Positions 1-8,810 of a DNA stretch of 64,000 bases are shown one piece after another. Numbering within the stretch: the first letter of the stretch is position 1; the number at the start of each line of letters is the position of its first letter. Both the position numbers and the translations under genes were made by a program. This DNA is from Xanthomonas sp. DAR 34887 (GTDB lineage Bacteria > Pseudomonadota > Gammaproteobacteria > Xanthomonadales > Xanthomonadaceae): assembly GCF_041245805.1 (NCBI RefSeq), contig NZ_CP162490.1:284501-348500 (forward strand), read 5' to 3'. The notes beneath the pieces were generated by a model, which was given only the letters and a program-made list of their open reading frames with translations, made no database searches and was not told where the DNA came from.

Positions 1-89
1 CGCGGCGATGGCGCAACGCTGAACATGGAACACTGCGGCCCAAGCGATTTGATCTATTGCTCCAATCGCCCGGCGCAAGCTCGCTGCCG

Positions 90-1082
90 ATGATGAATGC
101 CGCCGACTACCTCCCCCCGCGTTGGCTGCGCAACCCGCATCTGCAATCGGTGCTGGGTTCCAGCGTCCTGCGCGTGCGCCGCGGCGAACAGCTGCTCGCC
201 GCCAGCGGCGCCACCACCACCTCGCACATCCTCGACGGCGGCGACGGCGTGCGCCTGCAGGGCTGGCTGAGCGTCCCGGCCGATACCGACCCGCGCGGCA
301 CCGTGCTGCTGCTGCACGGCTGGGAAGGCAGCGCCGATTCCAGCTACATGCGCCTGACCGCGGCGCAATTGCTGGCGCGCGGCTACCAGGTGTTCCGGCT
401 CAACTTCCGCGACCACGGCGGTACCCACCACCTCAACGTGGACCTGTTCCACTCCGAGCGCCTGGACGAAGTGGTCAACGCCGCCGCCGATCTGTGGCGG
501 CGCTTCCCGGCGCCGACGCTGCTGGCCGCCGGCTATTCGCTGGGCGGCAACTTCGCGTTGCGCCTGGCGCTGCGCGCGCCGGCCGCCGGCCTGCCGCTGC
601 AGCACGTCGCCGCGGTGTGCCCGCTGCTGGATCCGGCCACCACCATGCAGCGGATCGAGCACGGCCCGCAGTTCTACGACTGGTATTTCCGCCGCAAGTG
701 GCGCGAGTCGCTGCTGCGCAAGCGCGAGCTGTTCCCCGAGCGGCACGGCTACGACGACGCCACCCTGGCGCTGGACATGCGCGAGCTGATGGGCTGGCTG
801 GCGCAGCGCCATGCCGGCTTCGCCAGCCTCGAGGAATACTTCGACAGCTATTCGATCGCCGGCGATCGCCTGCAGCAGCTGAGCGTGCCGGCCGACATCC
901 TGATGGCCGAGGACGATCCGGTGATCCCGCTCGACGAGTTCCGCCACCTGCGCCTGCCGGCCCTGGCGCGGCTGGAAATCGCGCGCTGGGGTGGGCACTG
1001 CGGCTTCATCGAGAATGCGCGCGGCGACGGTTTCGCCGAGCGCTGGGTGGCCGAACGCCTGACCGACGGCGTGCCCGCCTGA
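90..1082 (+). CDS. YheT-type alpha/beta hydrolase
   Basis: A predicted cytoplasmic serine hydrolase of 330 residues, a usual length for the YheT/COG0429 family. An early LLHGWEGS stretch gives the oxyanion-hole region, GYSLGGN is the nucleophile elbow with the catalytic serine, and GGHCGF near the C-terminus carries the probable catalytic histidine. The reading frame stays open upstream to position 57, but that would need a TTG start; the ATGATG pair at 90/93 is the better start. Nothing is annotated upstream because the window begins here. Family members act on short esters or lipids, but the physiological substrate is not known and cannot be told from the sequence. Confidence 0.85.
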   Translation: MMNAADYLPPRWLRNPHLQSVLGSSVLRVRRGEQLLAASGATTTSHILDGGDGVRLQGWLSVPADTDPRGTVLLLHGWEGSADSSYMRLTAAQLLARGYQVFRLNFRDHGGTHHLNVDLFHSERLDEVVNAAADLWRRFPAPTLLAAGYSLGGNFALRLALRAPAAGLPLQHVAAVCPLLDPATTMQRIEHGPQFYDWYFRRKWRESLLRKRELFPERHGYDDATLALDMRELMGWLAQRHAGFASLEEYFDSYSIAGDRLQQLSVPADILMAEDDPVIPLDEFRHLRLPALARLEIARWGGHCGFIENARGDGFAERWVAERLTDGVPA

Positions 1083-1303
1083 GCCAAGGGCCCGTCGCCG
1101 GTTCCAGGGCCGGCCGCGCCTGGCATGGCCCGGCCGATCGGGTCTGACCGCCACGCGGCACCGCATGGCTCGACCTGACCGCTGCGGCGCCACGCCGCCA
1201 GCCTGCCGCACCCACCCTGCCTGTTCGCGATGTCTGGCGCAGGCCAGCGCAGGCCGGCCGGGCGCTCCCGTTACAATGCCGGTTTGCCCAGAGCCGGACC
1301 CTC

Positions 1304-3376
1304 ATGCAAGAGCAAATTCTCGACGCCCTGCGCCGCCAGGCCAACGCCGACGCGCTGCGTATCGCCCAGGCCTGGGTGGCCGGCGCCGCCGCCGACGCGC
1401 AGGCGCACCGTTGGCTGGCGCTGGCGCAACAGCAGAACGACGACACCGCCGCCGCGCTGGTCAGCATCGACCAGGCCATCGCGCTGGCGCCGGAAGACGC
1501 CGGCCTGCACCTGCTGCGCGCCGGCATGCTGCTCAGCGCCAACGACCTGGCCCAGGCCGAGGACGCGCTGGCACGCACCGCCGCGCTGGATCCCAACCAG
1601 TTCCTGGCCTACGTGATGCGCGCCCATCTCGCACTGGGCCGCGGCGATCTGGACGAAGTGGAGCGGCTCAGCCGCACCGCCGCGCGGCTGGATCCGGAGC
1701 ATCCGCAATTGCTGGGCCTGGACGGCATGCTTGCGCTGCGCCGCGGCGATGCCGATCGCGCCCTGGCGCTGCTGTCGCGGGCCAGCAATGCGCTGCCCGA
1801 CGATCCGCGGTTGCTGTACGCGCTCGGTTTCGCCTACCTGGAAAAGCAGCATCTGGCGTTCGCCGAGACCGCGTTCCGCCGCGTCGCCACGCTGACCCGC
1901 GGTACCAGTGCGCTGATGGCGCTGGTCGCGCAGCTGGCACACCGCCAGGGCCGCCTCGACGACGCCATCGCGGCGCTGGACGCGGTGCTGGCCGATCCGG
2001 TCAGCGACACCGCCGGCATGCGCCGGCTGGCGGGCGAATACGCCTTGCAGGCCGGGCGCCCGGCCGATGCGCTGGAGCACCTGCGGCGCGCGCTGGGCGT
2101 GGCCCCGGCCGACCGCCGCACCCTGCATGCGGCGCTGATCGCCTGGCAGCGGCTGGGTGCGGTCGAGGATGCCCGCGCCACCCTGGAAGCGGCGCTGGCC
2201 ACCACCACCGATGCGCACGACCTGTGGCTGGCGCGGCTGGCGCTGGAGCCGGTCGGCGGCGCCGAGGCGCGCGCCCTGATCGCGCGCTGGCAGGCGGCGA
2301 TGCCGGGCCACGTACCGGCGCTGGAAGCGCAGCTGCGGGTGCACGACATGGCCGGCGAACGCGATCAGGGCGAGGCCGTGGCGCAGCGCATCGTCGCGTT
2401 GGAGCCGGGCCGCATCAGCGGCGAGGAGCGCCTGGTCGAGGCTCTGCTGGAGCGCGGCGAGCACGACGCGGCCATCGCCCACGTGCGCGGCCTGATGCAG
2501 CGCATGCCCGAGCACGAGCAGACCACGCTGCGGCCGTGGCTGGCGGCGGTGCAGGACCGCGCCGGTTGCGCGACCGAGGCGCTGGCGACGTGGCTGGCGT
2601 TCCAGCAGGAACAGTTGCCGCATCGCCTGCCGCTGCCGCCGCTGGGCCAGGCCCCGGCGCAGTGGCCGGCGCTGGCCGAGATCGACCCGCAACAGCACGC
2701 GCGGCCGCTGTTCGTGTGGGGCGCGCCGGGCAGCGGCGTGGAGCGGGTGATCGCGGTGATGGACGCGACCAGCCAGGTGCTGCGCAGCGACCGCTTCGGC
2801 GCGCAGCCGCCCACCGACGGCTTCCAGCGCTACCGTACCGTCCCCGAGCTCGACAGCGGCGCACTCGACGGCGCGGCGCTGATCGCCGAGTGGCGCGCGC
2901 AACTGCCTGCACGCGGCATCGACGACGGCAACATCGTCGACTGGCTGCTGTGGTGGGACAACGCGCTGCTGCGCGCGTTGCGGCCGCAGCTGCCGGAAGG
3001 GCGGCTGCTGATCGCGCTGCGCGACCCGCGCGACATGCTGCTGGACTGGCTGGCCAACGGCGCCCCGGCGCCGCTCGGCCTGGCCACGCCGGAGATCGGC
3101 GCGCAGTGGCTGGCGGCGGTGCTGACCCAGGTCGCCGACCTGCACGAGCAGGACCTGTATCCGCACCGCCTGCTGCGCCTGGACGGCATCGAGGCCGATC
3201 CAGACGGCGTGGCCGCGGCGTTGCAACAGGCCTTCGGCATCCCGTTCCCCAGCGTGTCCACGATCGGCCCGCCGCGCCTGCCGTCCGGCCATTGGCGCGC
3301 CTATGCCGCGCCGCTGGCGGCCGCGTTCGCGCTGCTCACGCCGGTGGCCGTGCGCCTTGGCTACGCTGAGAGCTGA
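1304..3376 (+). CDS. TPR protein with C-terminal sulfotransferase-like domain
   Basis: A 690-residue protein in two parts. Residues 1 to about 430 are alpha-helical tetratricopeptide repeats rich in Ala, Leu and Asp-Pro turns. From about residue 465 a sulfotransferase-like domain follows, with a P-loop GAPGSG at 473-478 in the place of the usual PAPS-binding G-x-P-R-S-G, and a later ALRDPRD segment that resembles the 3'-phosphate loop. No signal peptide is seen. A TACAAT hexamer at 1272-1277 could be a -10 element. The P-loop lacks the usual Arg and Thr, so catalytic activity is uncertain; it may bind rather than transfer. The substrate is unknown. Confidence 0.8.
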   Translation: MQEQILDALRRQANADALRIAQAWVAGAAADAQAHRWLALAQQQNDDTAAALVSIDQAIALAPEDAGLHLLRAGMLLSANDLAQAEDALARTAALDPNQFLAYVMRAHLALGRGDLDEVERLSRTAARLDPEHPQLLGLDGMLALRRGDADRALALLSRASNALPDDPRLLYALGFAYLEKQHLAFAETAFRRVATLTRGTSALMALVAQLAHRQGRLDDAIAALDAVLADPVSDTAGMRRLAGEYALQAGRPADALEHLRRALGVAPADRRTLHAALIAWQRLGAVEDARATLEAALATTTDAHDLWLARLALEPVGGAEARALIARWQAAMPGHVPALEAQLRVHDMAGERDQGEAVAQRIVALEPGRISGEERLVEALLERGEHDAAIAHVRGLMQRMPEHEQTTLRPWLAAVQDRAGCATEALATWLAFQQEQLPHRLPLPPLGQAPAQWPALAEIDPQQHARPLFVWGAPGSGVERVIAVMDATSQVLRSDRFGAQPPTDGFQRYRTVPELDSGALDGAALIAEWRAQLPARGIDDGNIVDWLLWWDNALLRALRPQLPEGRLLIALRDPRDMLLDWLANGAPAPLGLATPEIGAQWLAAVLTQVADLHEQDLYPHRLLRLDGIEADPDGVAAALQQAFGIPFPSVSTIGPPRLPSGHWRAYAAPLAAAFALLTPVAVRLGYAES

Positions 3377-3398
3377 TTCCCCCACCGGAGTGTTTCGC

Positions 3399-4010
3399 AT
3401 GCGTCTTCGCAGTGACAGCATCCAGCCCGGCCAGCCGATCGCCGCGACCTACGCGATGGGCCAGGCCGAGGGCTTCGCCGCCAACCGCAATCCGCATCTG
3501 GCCTGGGACGAGGTGCCGGCCGGCACCGCGGCGTTCGCGCTGCTGTGCATCGACCCGGACGTACCGACCGTGGCCGAGATGGTCGGCCGCGACGATGTGC
3601 AGATCCCGGTCGAACAGCCGCGCACCAATTTCGTGCATTGGGCTGCCGTTGAGATTCCGGCCGAGCTGCGCGAGATCGCCGAAGGCAGCGCCAGCGACGG
3701 CGTCGTGGCCAAGGGCAAGCGGCAACCGCCGGGCCTGCCCGGCGCGCGGCAGGGCTTGAACAGCTATACCGACTGGTTCGCCGGCGATGCGCAGATGGGC
3801 GGCGACTACTACGGCTACGACGGCCCGTACCCGCCGGCCAACGACCTGCGCGTGCATCGCTACTTTTTCCGGCTGTTCGCGCTGGACGTGGCCACGCTGG
3901 ACCTGCCGGCACGCTTCACCGCCGCCGACGCGCTGCGCGCGATGCAGGGCCATGTGCTGGGCGAGGCCAGCCTGTATGGCACGTACAGCCTGAATCCCAA
4001 GCTCGCTTGA
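3399..4010 (+). CDS. YbhB/YbcL-type PEBP (Raf kinase inhibitor-like) protein
   Basis: A 203-residue phosphatidylethanolamine-binding-protein homologue. It shows the family pattern of an early NPHLAWDEVPAGT stretch, a CIDPDVP motif, NFVHWAAVEIP, and a later YDGPYPP followed by HRYFFRLFAL. The start ATG at 3399 lies 8 bases after a CGGAG ribosome-binding site and 22 bases after the stop of the TPR gene, so the two are probably co-transcribed. The molecular function of bacterial PEBP proteins is poorly defined, and no partner is shown by the context. Confidence 0.88.
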   Translation: MRLRSDSIQPGQPIAATYAMGQAEGFAANRNPHLAWDEVPAGTAAFALLCIDPDVPTVAEMVGRDDVQIPVEQPRTNFVHWAAVEIPAELREIAEGSASDGVVAKGKRQPPGLPGARQGLNSYTDWFAGDAQMGGDYYGYDGPYPPANDLRVHRYFFRLFALDVATLDLPARFTAADALRAMQGHVLGEASLYGTYSLNPKLA

Positions 4011-4212
4011 GCCCCTCTCCCCTCGGAAGAGGGGTTGGGGTGAGGGTCCGGCGCGAAAGCGTCTCGCGGAGGTTGGGTGCACGAGGCTTTGCCCGTACCC
4101 TCATCCGCCCCTGCGGGGCACCTTCCCCCGAAAAGGGGGCCATGGTCCCGACGGGAGAAGGAAAAACCGAGCCCCTCTCCCGCCGGGAGAGGGGTTGGGG
4201 TGAGGGTACGGC
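4011..4212. repeat. CCCTCACCCCAACC-type composite intergenic repeat, copy 1
   Basis: The gap between two convergent genes is filled by modules of a dispersed repeat: an inverted CCCCTCTCC/GGAGAGGGG hairpin followed by TTGGGGTGAGGGT (4012-4047 and again 4174-4210). Between them is a module with CCTCATCCGCCCCTGCGGGG and CCGAAAAGGGGG. The same modules in the opposite orientation fill 33239-33523. The hairpins may also end transcription of the two convergent genes. Confidence 0.85.
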
Positions 4213-4228
4213 CGCCAGCCAACCGGCC

Positions 4229-5020
4229 CTAGGCCGCCGGCAACCACAGCAGCAGCGCCGCACCCAGCACGATGCGATACACCGCGAACGCCGTGAAGCG
4301 ATGCGACTTGATGTAGCCCAGCAGCCACTTCACCACGATGAAGCCGGTCACCACCGCCGCGGCGAAGGCGATGGCCACGTCGCCCCAGTCCTCGCTGCCC
4401 ACCGCGCCGTTCTTGTACAGCTCCAGGAACGAATAGCCGCTGGCCGCGAACATGGTCGGGATGCCGACCAGGAACGCGAAATCGGCCGCGGCCGAGCGCT
4501 TGCTCAGGCCCAGCAGCATCGCCAGGAAGATCGTCGCGGCCGAGCGCGAGGTGCCCGGGAACACGCCGGCCACCACCTGCGCCAGGCCCACCGCGATGGC
4601 CACCTTCCAGGTCACCAGCTCGCGCTCGGGCATGCGCGCGGCGAAATGCTCGGCCACCAGCATCCACACGCCGCCGATCACCAGCGCCCAGGCCACCGGC
4701 TGTACCGTTTCCGGCAGCTGCCAGCCGGCCTTGCGCACCGCCAGACCGACCACCGCGGTGACCAGGAACGCGGTGCCCAGTTTGAGCACGTAGTCGCGGT
4801 TGGCGCGATCGCCCAGCCCGGTGGCCAGCGTCCACAGCTTCTGCCGGAACACCAGGGTGGTGGCCAGGATCGCGCCGGCCTGGATCACGATGTTGAAGAA
4901 GTCCGAGCGGCGGCCGAGCCATTGCTCGGCGATCAGCAGGTGGCCGGTGCTGGAGACCGGCAGGAATTCGGTCAGGCCTTCGAGGATGCCCAGCAGCAGG
5001 GCGGAGAACAGGTCGCTCAT
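4229..5020 (-). CDS. uppP: Undecaprenyl-diphosphatase UppP (BacA)
   Basis: This is an integral inner-membrane phosphatase that recycles undecaprenyl pyrophosphate to the lipid carrier used for peptidoglycan and O-antigen synthesis. The protein has 263 residues, the family size. Its N-terminus carries the signature GILEGLTEFLPVSSTGHL, with the Glu-rich and Ser/His active-site segments, and the second signature appears as PGTSRSAATI. About eight hydrophobic segments are visible. The start ATG at 5020 follows a purine-rich stretch on the minus strand; the frame is open further upstream but has no better start. It is transcribed divergently from glnA, and the 220-base gap holds the glnA control region. 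Confidence 0.95.
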   Translation of the reverse strand: MSDLFSALLLGILEGLTEFLPVSSTGHLLIAEQWLGRRSDFFNIVIQAGAILATTLVFRQKLWTLATGLGDRANRDYVLKLGTAFLVTAVVGLAVRKAGWQLPETVQPVAWALVIGGVWMLVAEHFAARMPERELVTWKVAIAVGLAQVVAGVFPGTSRSAATIFLAMLLGLSKRSAAADFAFLVGIPTMFAASGYSFLELYKNGAVGSEDWGDVAIAFAAAVVTGFIVVKWLLGYIKSHRFTAFAVYRIVLGAALLLWLPAA

Positions 5021-5078
5021 GGGGGAGGGTTCGGCTTGTGGGGGAGGAAAGCCGGGCAAGGATAAAACATTGCTTGAA

Positions 5079-5093
5079 GCACCATTTTGGTGC
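5079..5093 (+). promoter_or_regulatory. NtrC-binding site, upstream glnA box
   Basis: GCACCATTTTGGTGC is a perfect dyad matching the NtrC consensus TGCACYANNNTGGTGCA at its core. It lies about 95 bases upstream of the sigma-54 promoter, as expected for an enhancer. Confidence 0.8.
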
Positions 5094-5107
5094 TCAGAAT
5101 TGCCAGC

Positions 5108-5166
5108 GACCTATTTTGGTGCGTCGATTTCACCCCGTTGGCGTGCTCGCTTCACCAAAATCAAGG
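5108..5166 (+). promoter_or_regulatory. Two weaker NtrC-like boxes before glnA
   Basis: At 5108-5122 a second site keeps the TATTTTGGTGC half but has a degraded left half (12 of 15 bases agree with the first box). At 5152-5166 a third keeps TCACCAAAAT but has lost the right half. Centres of the three boxes lie about 29 and 44 bases apart, close to whole helical turns. This is inference from motif match only. Confidence 0.5.
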
Positions 5167-5185
5167 ACTTGTGAACCGGTCACAG

Positions 5186-5202
5186 TTGGCACGGCGATTG
5201 CT
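5186..5202 (+). promoter_or_regulatory. Sigma-54 promoter of glnA
   Basis: TTGGCACGGCGATTGCT matches the RpoN -24/-12 consensus: GG at 5188-5189 and GC at 5200-5201 with exactly 10 bases between them. The glnA start codon lies 38 bases downstream of the -12 element, and NtrC boxes lie upstream. Confidence 0.88.
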
Positions 5203-5240
5203 CTTACTGGGCAAGCCATTCACCAACCGAGGTTTCATCG

Positions 5241-6650
5241 ATGTCTGCGGAAAATATTGAGAAGCTGGTCAAGGACAACAAGGTCGAGTTCGTCGACCTG
5301 CGGTTCGTCGATATGCGCGGCGTGCAGCAGCACGTGACCTTCCCCGCGAGCATCATCGAGCCGGCGCTGTTCGAAGAAGGCAAGATGTTCGACGGCAGCT
5401 CGATTTCGGGTTGGAAGGGCATCAACGAGTCGGACATGGTCCTGCTGCCCGATGCCGACACCGCGTTCATCGACCCGTTCATGGCCGATCCGACCCTGGT
5501 CCTGACCTGCGACATCCTCGACCCGGCCACCATGCAGAGCTACGACCGCGACCCGCGCGGCGTGGCCAAGCGCGCCGAGGCCTACCTGAAGTCCAGCGGC
5601 ATCGCCGACCAGGCGTTCTTCGGCCCGGAGCCGGAATTCTTCATCTTCGACGGCGTGCGCTTCGGCAACGAGATGGGCCACACCTTCTTCAAGATCGATT
5701 CGGAAGAAGCGGCCTGGAGCAGCGGCAGCAAGATCGAAGGCGGCAACAGCGGCTACCGTCCGGCGGTCAAGGGCGGCTACTTCCCGGTGCCGCCGACCGA
5801 TTCGCTGCAGGACCTGCGCGCGGAAATGTGCAAGACCCTGGAGCAGGTCGGCATCGAGGTCGAGGTGCACCACCACGAGGTGGCCACCGCCGGCCAGTGC
5901 GAGATCGGCACCAAGTTCAACTCGCTGGTGAAGAAGGCCGACGAGCTGATGATGATGAAGTACATCATCAAGAACGTCGCCTACCGCAACGGCAAGACCG
6001 CGACCTTCATGCCCAAGCCGATCGTCGGCGACAACGGCTCGGGCATGCACGTGCACCAGTCGCTGGCCAAGGGCGGCCAGAACCTGTTCTCCGGCGACGG
6101 CTACGGCGGCCTGTCGCAGATGGCGCTGTGGTACATCGGCGGCATCTTCAAGCACGCCAAGGCGATCAACGCCTTCACCAACTCCGGCACCAACAGCTAT
6201 AAGCGCCTGGTCCCGGGCTTCGAGGCGCCGGTGATGCTGGCCTACTCGGCGCGCAACCGCTCGGCCTCGTGCCGCATTCCGTGGGTGTCCAACCCGAAGG
6301 CGCGGCGCATCGAGATCCGTTTCCCGGATCCGCTGCAGTCCGGCTACCTGACCTTCGCTGCACTGATGATGGCCGGCCTGGACGGCATCAAGAACCAGAT
6401 CGACCCGGGCGCGCCCAGCGACAAGGATCTGTACGACCTGCCGCCGGAAGAAGAGAAGAAGATCCCGCAGGTGTGCTCCAGCCTCGACCAGGCGCTGGAA
6501 GCGCTCGACGCCGACCGCGAGTTCCTCAAGGCCGGCGGCGTGTTCAGCGACGACTTCATCGACGGCTACATCGCGCTGAAGATGCAGGAAGTGACCAAGT
6601 TCCGCGCCGCAACGCACCCGCTGGAATACCAGCTGTACTACGCCAACTGA
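5241..6650 (+). CDS. glnA: Type I glutamine synthetase
   Basis: This cytoplasmic dodecameric enzyme makes glutamine from glutamate, ammonium and ATP. The 469-residue length is exactly that of the GSI-beta class. The N-terminus has VEFVDLRFVD, the metal/ATP site reads GPEPEFFIFD, the glutamate site is seen in NGSGMHVHQS, and KDLYDLPPEE holds Tyr398, equivalent to the adenylylation tyrosine (Tyr397 in E. coli). It is therefore likely to be controlled by GlnE. A GAGG ribosome-binding site precedes the ATG. Transcription should depend on sigma-54 and phosphorylated NtrC from the sites at 5079-5202, with glnB and amtB downstream. Confidence 0.98.
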   Translation: MSAENIEKLVKDNKVEFVDLRFVDMRGVQQHVTFPASIIEPALFEEGKMFDGSSISGWKGINESDMVLLPDADTAFIDPFMADPTLVLTCDILDPATMQSYDRDPRGVAKRAEAYLKSSGIADQAFFGPEPEFFIFDGVRFGNEMGHTFFKIDSEEAAWSSGSKIEGGNSGYRPAVKGGYFPVPPTDSLQDLRAEMCKTLEQVGIEVEVHHHEVATAGQCEIGTKFNSLVKKADELMMMKYIIKNVAYRNGKTATFMPKPIVGDNGSGMHVHQSLAKGGQNLFSGDGYGGLSQMALWYIGGIFKHAKAINAFTNSGTNSYKRLVPGFEAPVMLAYSARNRSASCRIPWVSNPKARRIEIRFPDPLQSGYLTFAALMMAGLDGIKNQIDPGAPSDKDLYDLPPEEEKKIPQVCSSLDQALEALDADREFLKAGGVFSDDFIDGYIALKMQEVTKFRAATHPLEYQLYYAN

Positions 6651-6977
6651 GTTCCACGCGCGGCGATGGCGAAGGTTACCCCTCCCTCCTTCGTCATCGC
6701 CGCCACCTACTCGGCTGGGGAGCCGTGCCGGTGGTTCGCGCCCGAACGCAGTAGCGACAGCGGTTTTTCCAGGGGATGCAGCACGAGACAAGCGCTTGCG
6801 TGCCGTGGGCCACGCTCCCTCCCACGTCGCCGTTGCCGTCGCACTCGCGTGCGCCGCGCCACGGCGTGATCCGCGGGACGCACCGCGCAGCAGAACGGCG
6901 CCATTCGCGGCGCCGATGACATGCAAACCGCCGGCCGGCGTTCGGCGGCCGGCTCCTTCCACCAACGGGGTATGCGC
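6651..6977. other. glnA-glnB intergenic region
   Basis: This 327-base gap holds no convincing gene. I searched it by eye for an NtrC dyad or a -24/-12 promoter and found none. It is less tidy than the glnA leader, and glnB may be read partly from glnA. Confidence 0.5.
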
Positions 6978-7316
6978 ATGAAACTGATCACCGCCATCAT
7001 CCGGCCATTCAAGCTCGACGAGGTCCGCGAGGCCTTGTCGCAGGCAGGCGTGTCCGGCATCACCGTCACCGAGGTCAAGGGCTTCGGCCGGCAGAAAGGC
7101 CACACCGAGCTGTATCGCGGTGCCGAGTACGTCGTGGACTTCCTGCCCAAGATCAAGATCGAGACCGTGGTGACCGACGAGCGCCTGGACGCCGTGGTCG
7201 AGGCGATCCAGACCGCGGCCGGGACCGGCAAGATCGGCGACGGCAAGATCTTCGTCACCGCGATCGAACAGGTCATCCGGATCCGCACCGGCGAGATCGG
7301 CGCAGATGCGCTCTAA
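6978..7316 (+). CDS. glnB: Nitrogen regulatory protein P-II
   Basis: This small trimeric signal protein senses 2-oxoglutarate and ATP/ADP and passes nitrogen status to NtrB, GlnE and the ammonium channel. From the ATG at 6978 it is 112 residues, exactly the family length. Tyr51, the uridylylation site, is present in the T-loop ELYRGAEY, and the C-terminal signature TGKIGDGKIFV is intact. A second ATG at 6972 would add two residues; the GGGG at about 6967-6970 favours 6978. The amtB start lies 19 bases downstream, giving the usual PII-amtB pair, so this copy may serve as the GlnK-like partner of the channel. Confidence 0.97.
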   Translation: MKLITAIIRPFKLDEVREALSQAGVSGITVTEVKGFGRQKGHTELYRGAEYVVDFLPKIKIETVVTDERLDAVVEAIQTAAGTGKIGDGKIFVTAIEQVIRIRTGEIGADAL

Positions 7317-7335
7317 CCCCACCCTGGAGCCCCTC

Positions 7336-8775
7336 ATGAAGACAGGTCTTTTCTCCGGGTGGAAGGCCCGGTTCTACGCGGTGTGCATGCTGATGCTGGT
7401 CAGCGCGATGGCGGTGGGCGTGCCGGGCACGGCTTTCGCCCAGGCCGAAGTGACCCCGGCGCCGACGCCGGACGTGGTCACCGAACAACTGACGCCGCCG
7501 GCGCCGCCTGCCGCCGCCGCCGCGCCTGCCGCTGCCGCGCCGGTGGTGGACAAGGGCGACGTCGCCTGGATGCTGACCTCCACGCTGCTGGTGCTGCTGA
7601 TGGTGGTGCCGGGCCTGGCGCTGTTCTACGGCGGCATGGTGCGCTCCAAGAACGTGCTGTCGGTGCTGATCCAGGTCGGCGTGGTGTTCTCGCTGATCGC
7701 GGTGCTGTGGGTGCTGTACGGCTACAGCCTGGCCTTCGCCGATGGCGGCCTGTTCGTCGGCACGCTCAACAAGGCGCTGCTGCACGGCGTGGATACCACC
7801 ACGCTGGCCGACACCTTCTCCAAGGGCTTCAAGCTGCCGGAATACGTGTTCGTCGCCTTCCAGCTGACCTTCGCCGGCATCACCGGCGCGCTGATCGTCG
7901 GCGCCTTCGCCGAGCGCGTGAAGTTCGCCGCGGTGCTGCTGTTCGTCGTCATCTGGTTCACCTTCGGCTACCTGCCGCTGGCGCACATGGTGTGGGCGGC
8001 GCCGGGCTTCCTGTTCACCAAGGGCGCGCTGGACTTCGCCGGCGGCACCGTGGTGCACATCAACGCCGGTATCGCCGGTCTGGTCGGCTCCTACTTCGTC
8101 GGCAAGCGCCTGGGCTTCGGCCAGACCGCGCTCAAGCCGCACAACGTGACCCTGACCTTCGTCGGCGCCTCGCTGCTGTGGGTAGGCTGGTTCGGCTTCA
8201 ACGCCGGTTCGGCGCTGGAAGCCAACGCCACCGCGGCGCTGGCCTTCCTCAACACGCTGCTGGCCACCGCCGCCGCGGTGCTGGCCTGGTCGCTGGTCGA
8301 GAAGCTGGTCAAGGGCAAGTCCTCGGCGCTGGGCGTGGCCTCGGGCATGGTCGCCGGCCTGGTCGGCATCACCCCGGCCGCCGGCACCGTCGGCCCGTTC
8401 GGCGCGATCGCCATCGGCGTGGCCGCCGGCGCGATCTGCGTGTGGGGCGTGACCGGGCTGAAGAAGCTGCTCAACGCCGACGACACCCTGGACGTGTTCG
8501 GCGTGCACGGCGTCGGCGGCATCGTCGGCGCGATCCTGACCGGCGTGTTCACCGACAAGGGGCTGGGCGGTCAAGGCTATGCCGAAGGCGTGACCATGGG
8601 CCACCAGGTCCTGGTGCAGGCCACCGGCGTCGGCGTGACCGTGGTCTGGATCGGCGTGGTGTCGGTGGTCGGCTTCCTGGTCGCCAAGCTGGTGTTCGGC
8701 CTGCGGGTGTCGGAAGAAGCCGAGCGCGAAGGTCTGGACATCACCTCGCACGGCGAAGCCGCGTACGAGTCCTGA
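7336..8775 (+). CDS. amtB: Ammonium transporter AmtB with Ala/Pro-rich leader
   Basis: This inner-membrane trimeric channel conducts ammonium and is blocked by PII when nitrogen is plentiful. The protein has 479 residues. An N-terminal signal peptide ends near GTAFAQA, then a low-complexity Ala/Pro stretch leads into the first membrane helix of the mature fold. The twin pore histidines are in GGTVVHINAG and DVFGVHGVGG. About eleven further hydrophobic segments are seen. TGGAGC serves as ribosome-binding site. The long exported linker before helix 1 is longer than in E. coli AmtB. It forms a unit with glnB. Confidence 0.96.
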   Translation: MKTGLFSGWKARFYAVCMLMLVSAMAVGVPGTAFAQAEVTPAPTPDVVTEQLTPPAPPAAAAAPAAAAPVVDKGDVAWMLTSTLLVLLMVVPGLALFYGGMVRSKNVLSVLIQVGVVFSLIAVLWVLYGYSLAFADGGLFVGTLNKALLHGVDTTTLADTFSKGFKLPEYVFVAFQLTFAGITGALIVGAFAERVKFAAVLLFVVIWFTFGYLPLAHMVWAAPGFLFTKGALDFAGGTVVHINAGIAGLVGSYFVGKRLGFGQTALKPHNVTLTFVGASLLWVGWFGFNAGSALEANATAALAFLNTLLATAAAVLAWSLVEKLVKGKSSALGVASGMVAGLVGITPAAGTVGPFGAIAIGVAAGAICVWGVTGLKKLLNADDTLDVFGVHGVGGIVGAILTGVFTDKGLGGQGYAEGVTMGHQVLVQATGVGVTVVWIGVVSVVGFLVAKLVFGLRVSEEAEREGLDITSHGEAAYES

Positions 8776-8781
8776 GCAAGG

Positions 8782-8810
8782 GCGGCCCGCGACCTCGCGT
8801 CGCGGGCCGC
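8782..8810 (+). terminator. Hairpin after amtB
   Basis: A perfect 12-base-pair stem (GCGGCCCGCGAC and its complement) encloses a 5-base loop, starting 6 bases after the amtB stop codon. No T-run follows, so it may be a weak terminator or an RNA-protecting 3' structure. Confidence 0.6.

Noticed and set aside
54..1211. Long minus-strand open frame antisense to the YheT-type hydrolase
   Set aside because: Low-complexity Ala/Gly/Gln/Arg composition typical of antisense frames in GC-rich DNA; the plus-strand gene has clear motifs.
1271..3421. 716-residue minus-strand frame antisense to the TPR gene
   Set aside because: Same composition signature, no recognisable domain; it mirrors the codon bias of the real gene.
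5235..7337. 700-residue minus-strand frame across glnA and glnB
   Set aside because: Antisense to two certain genes and their promoter; no domain.
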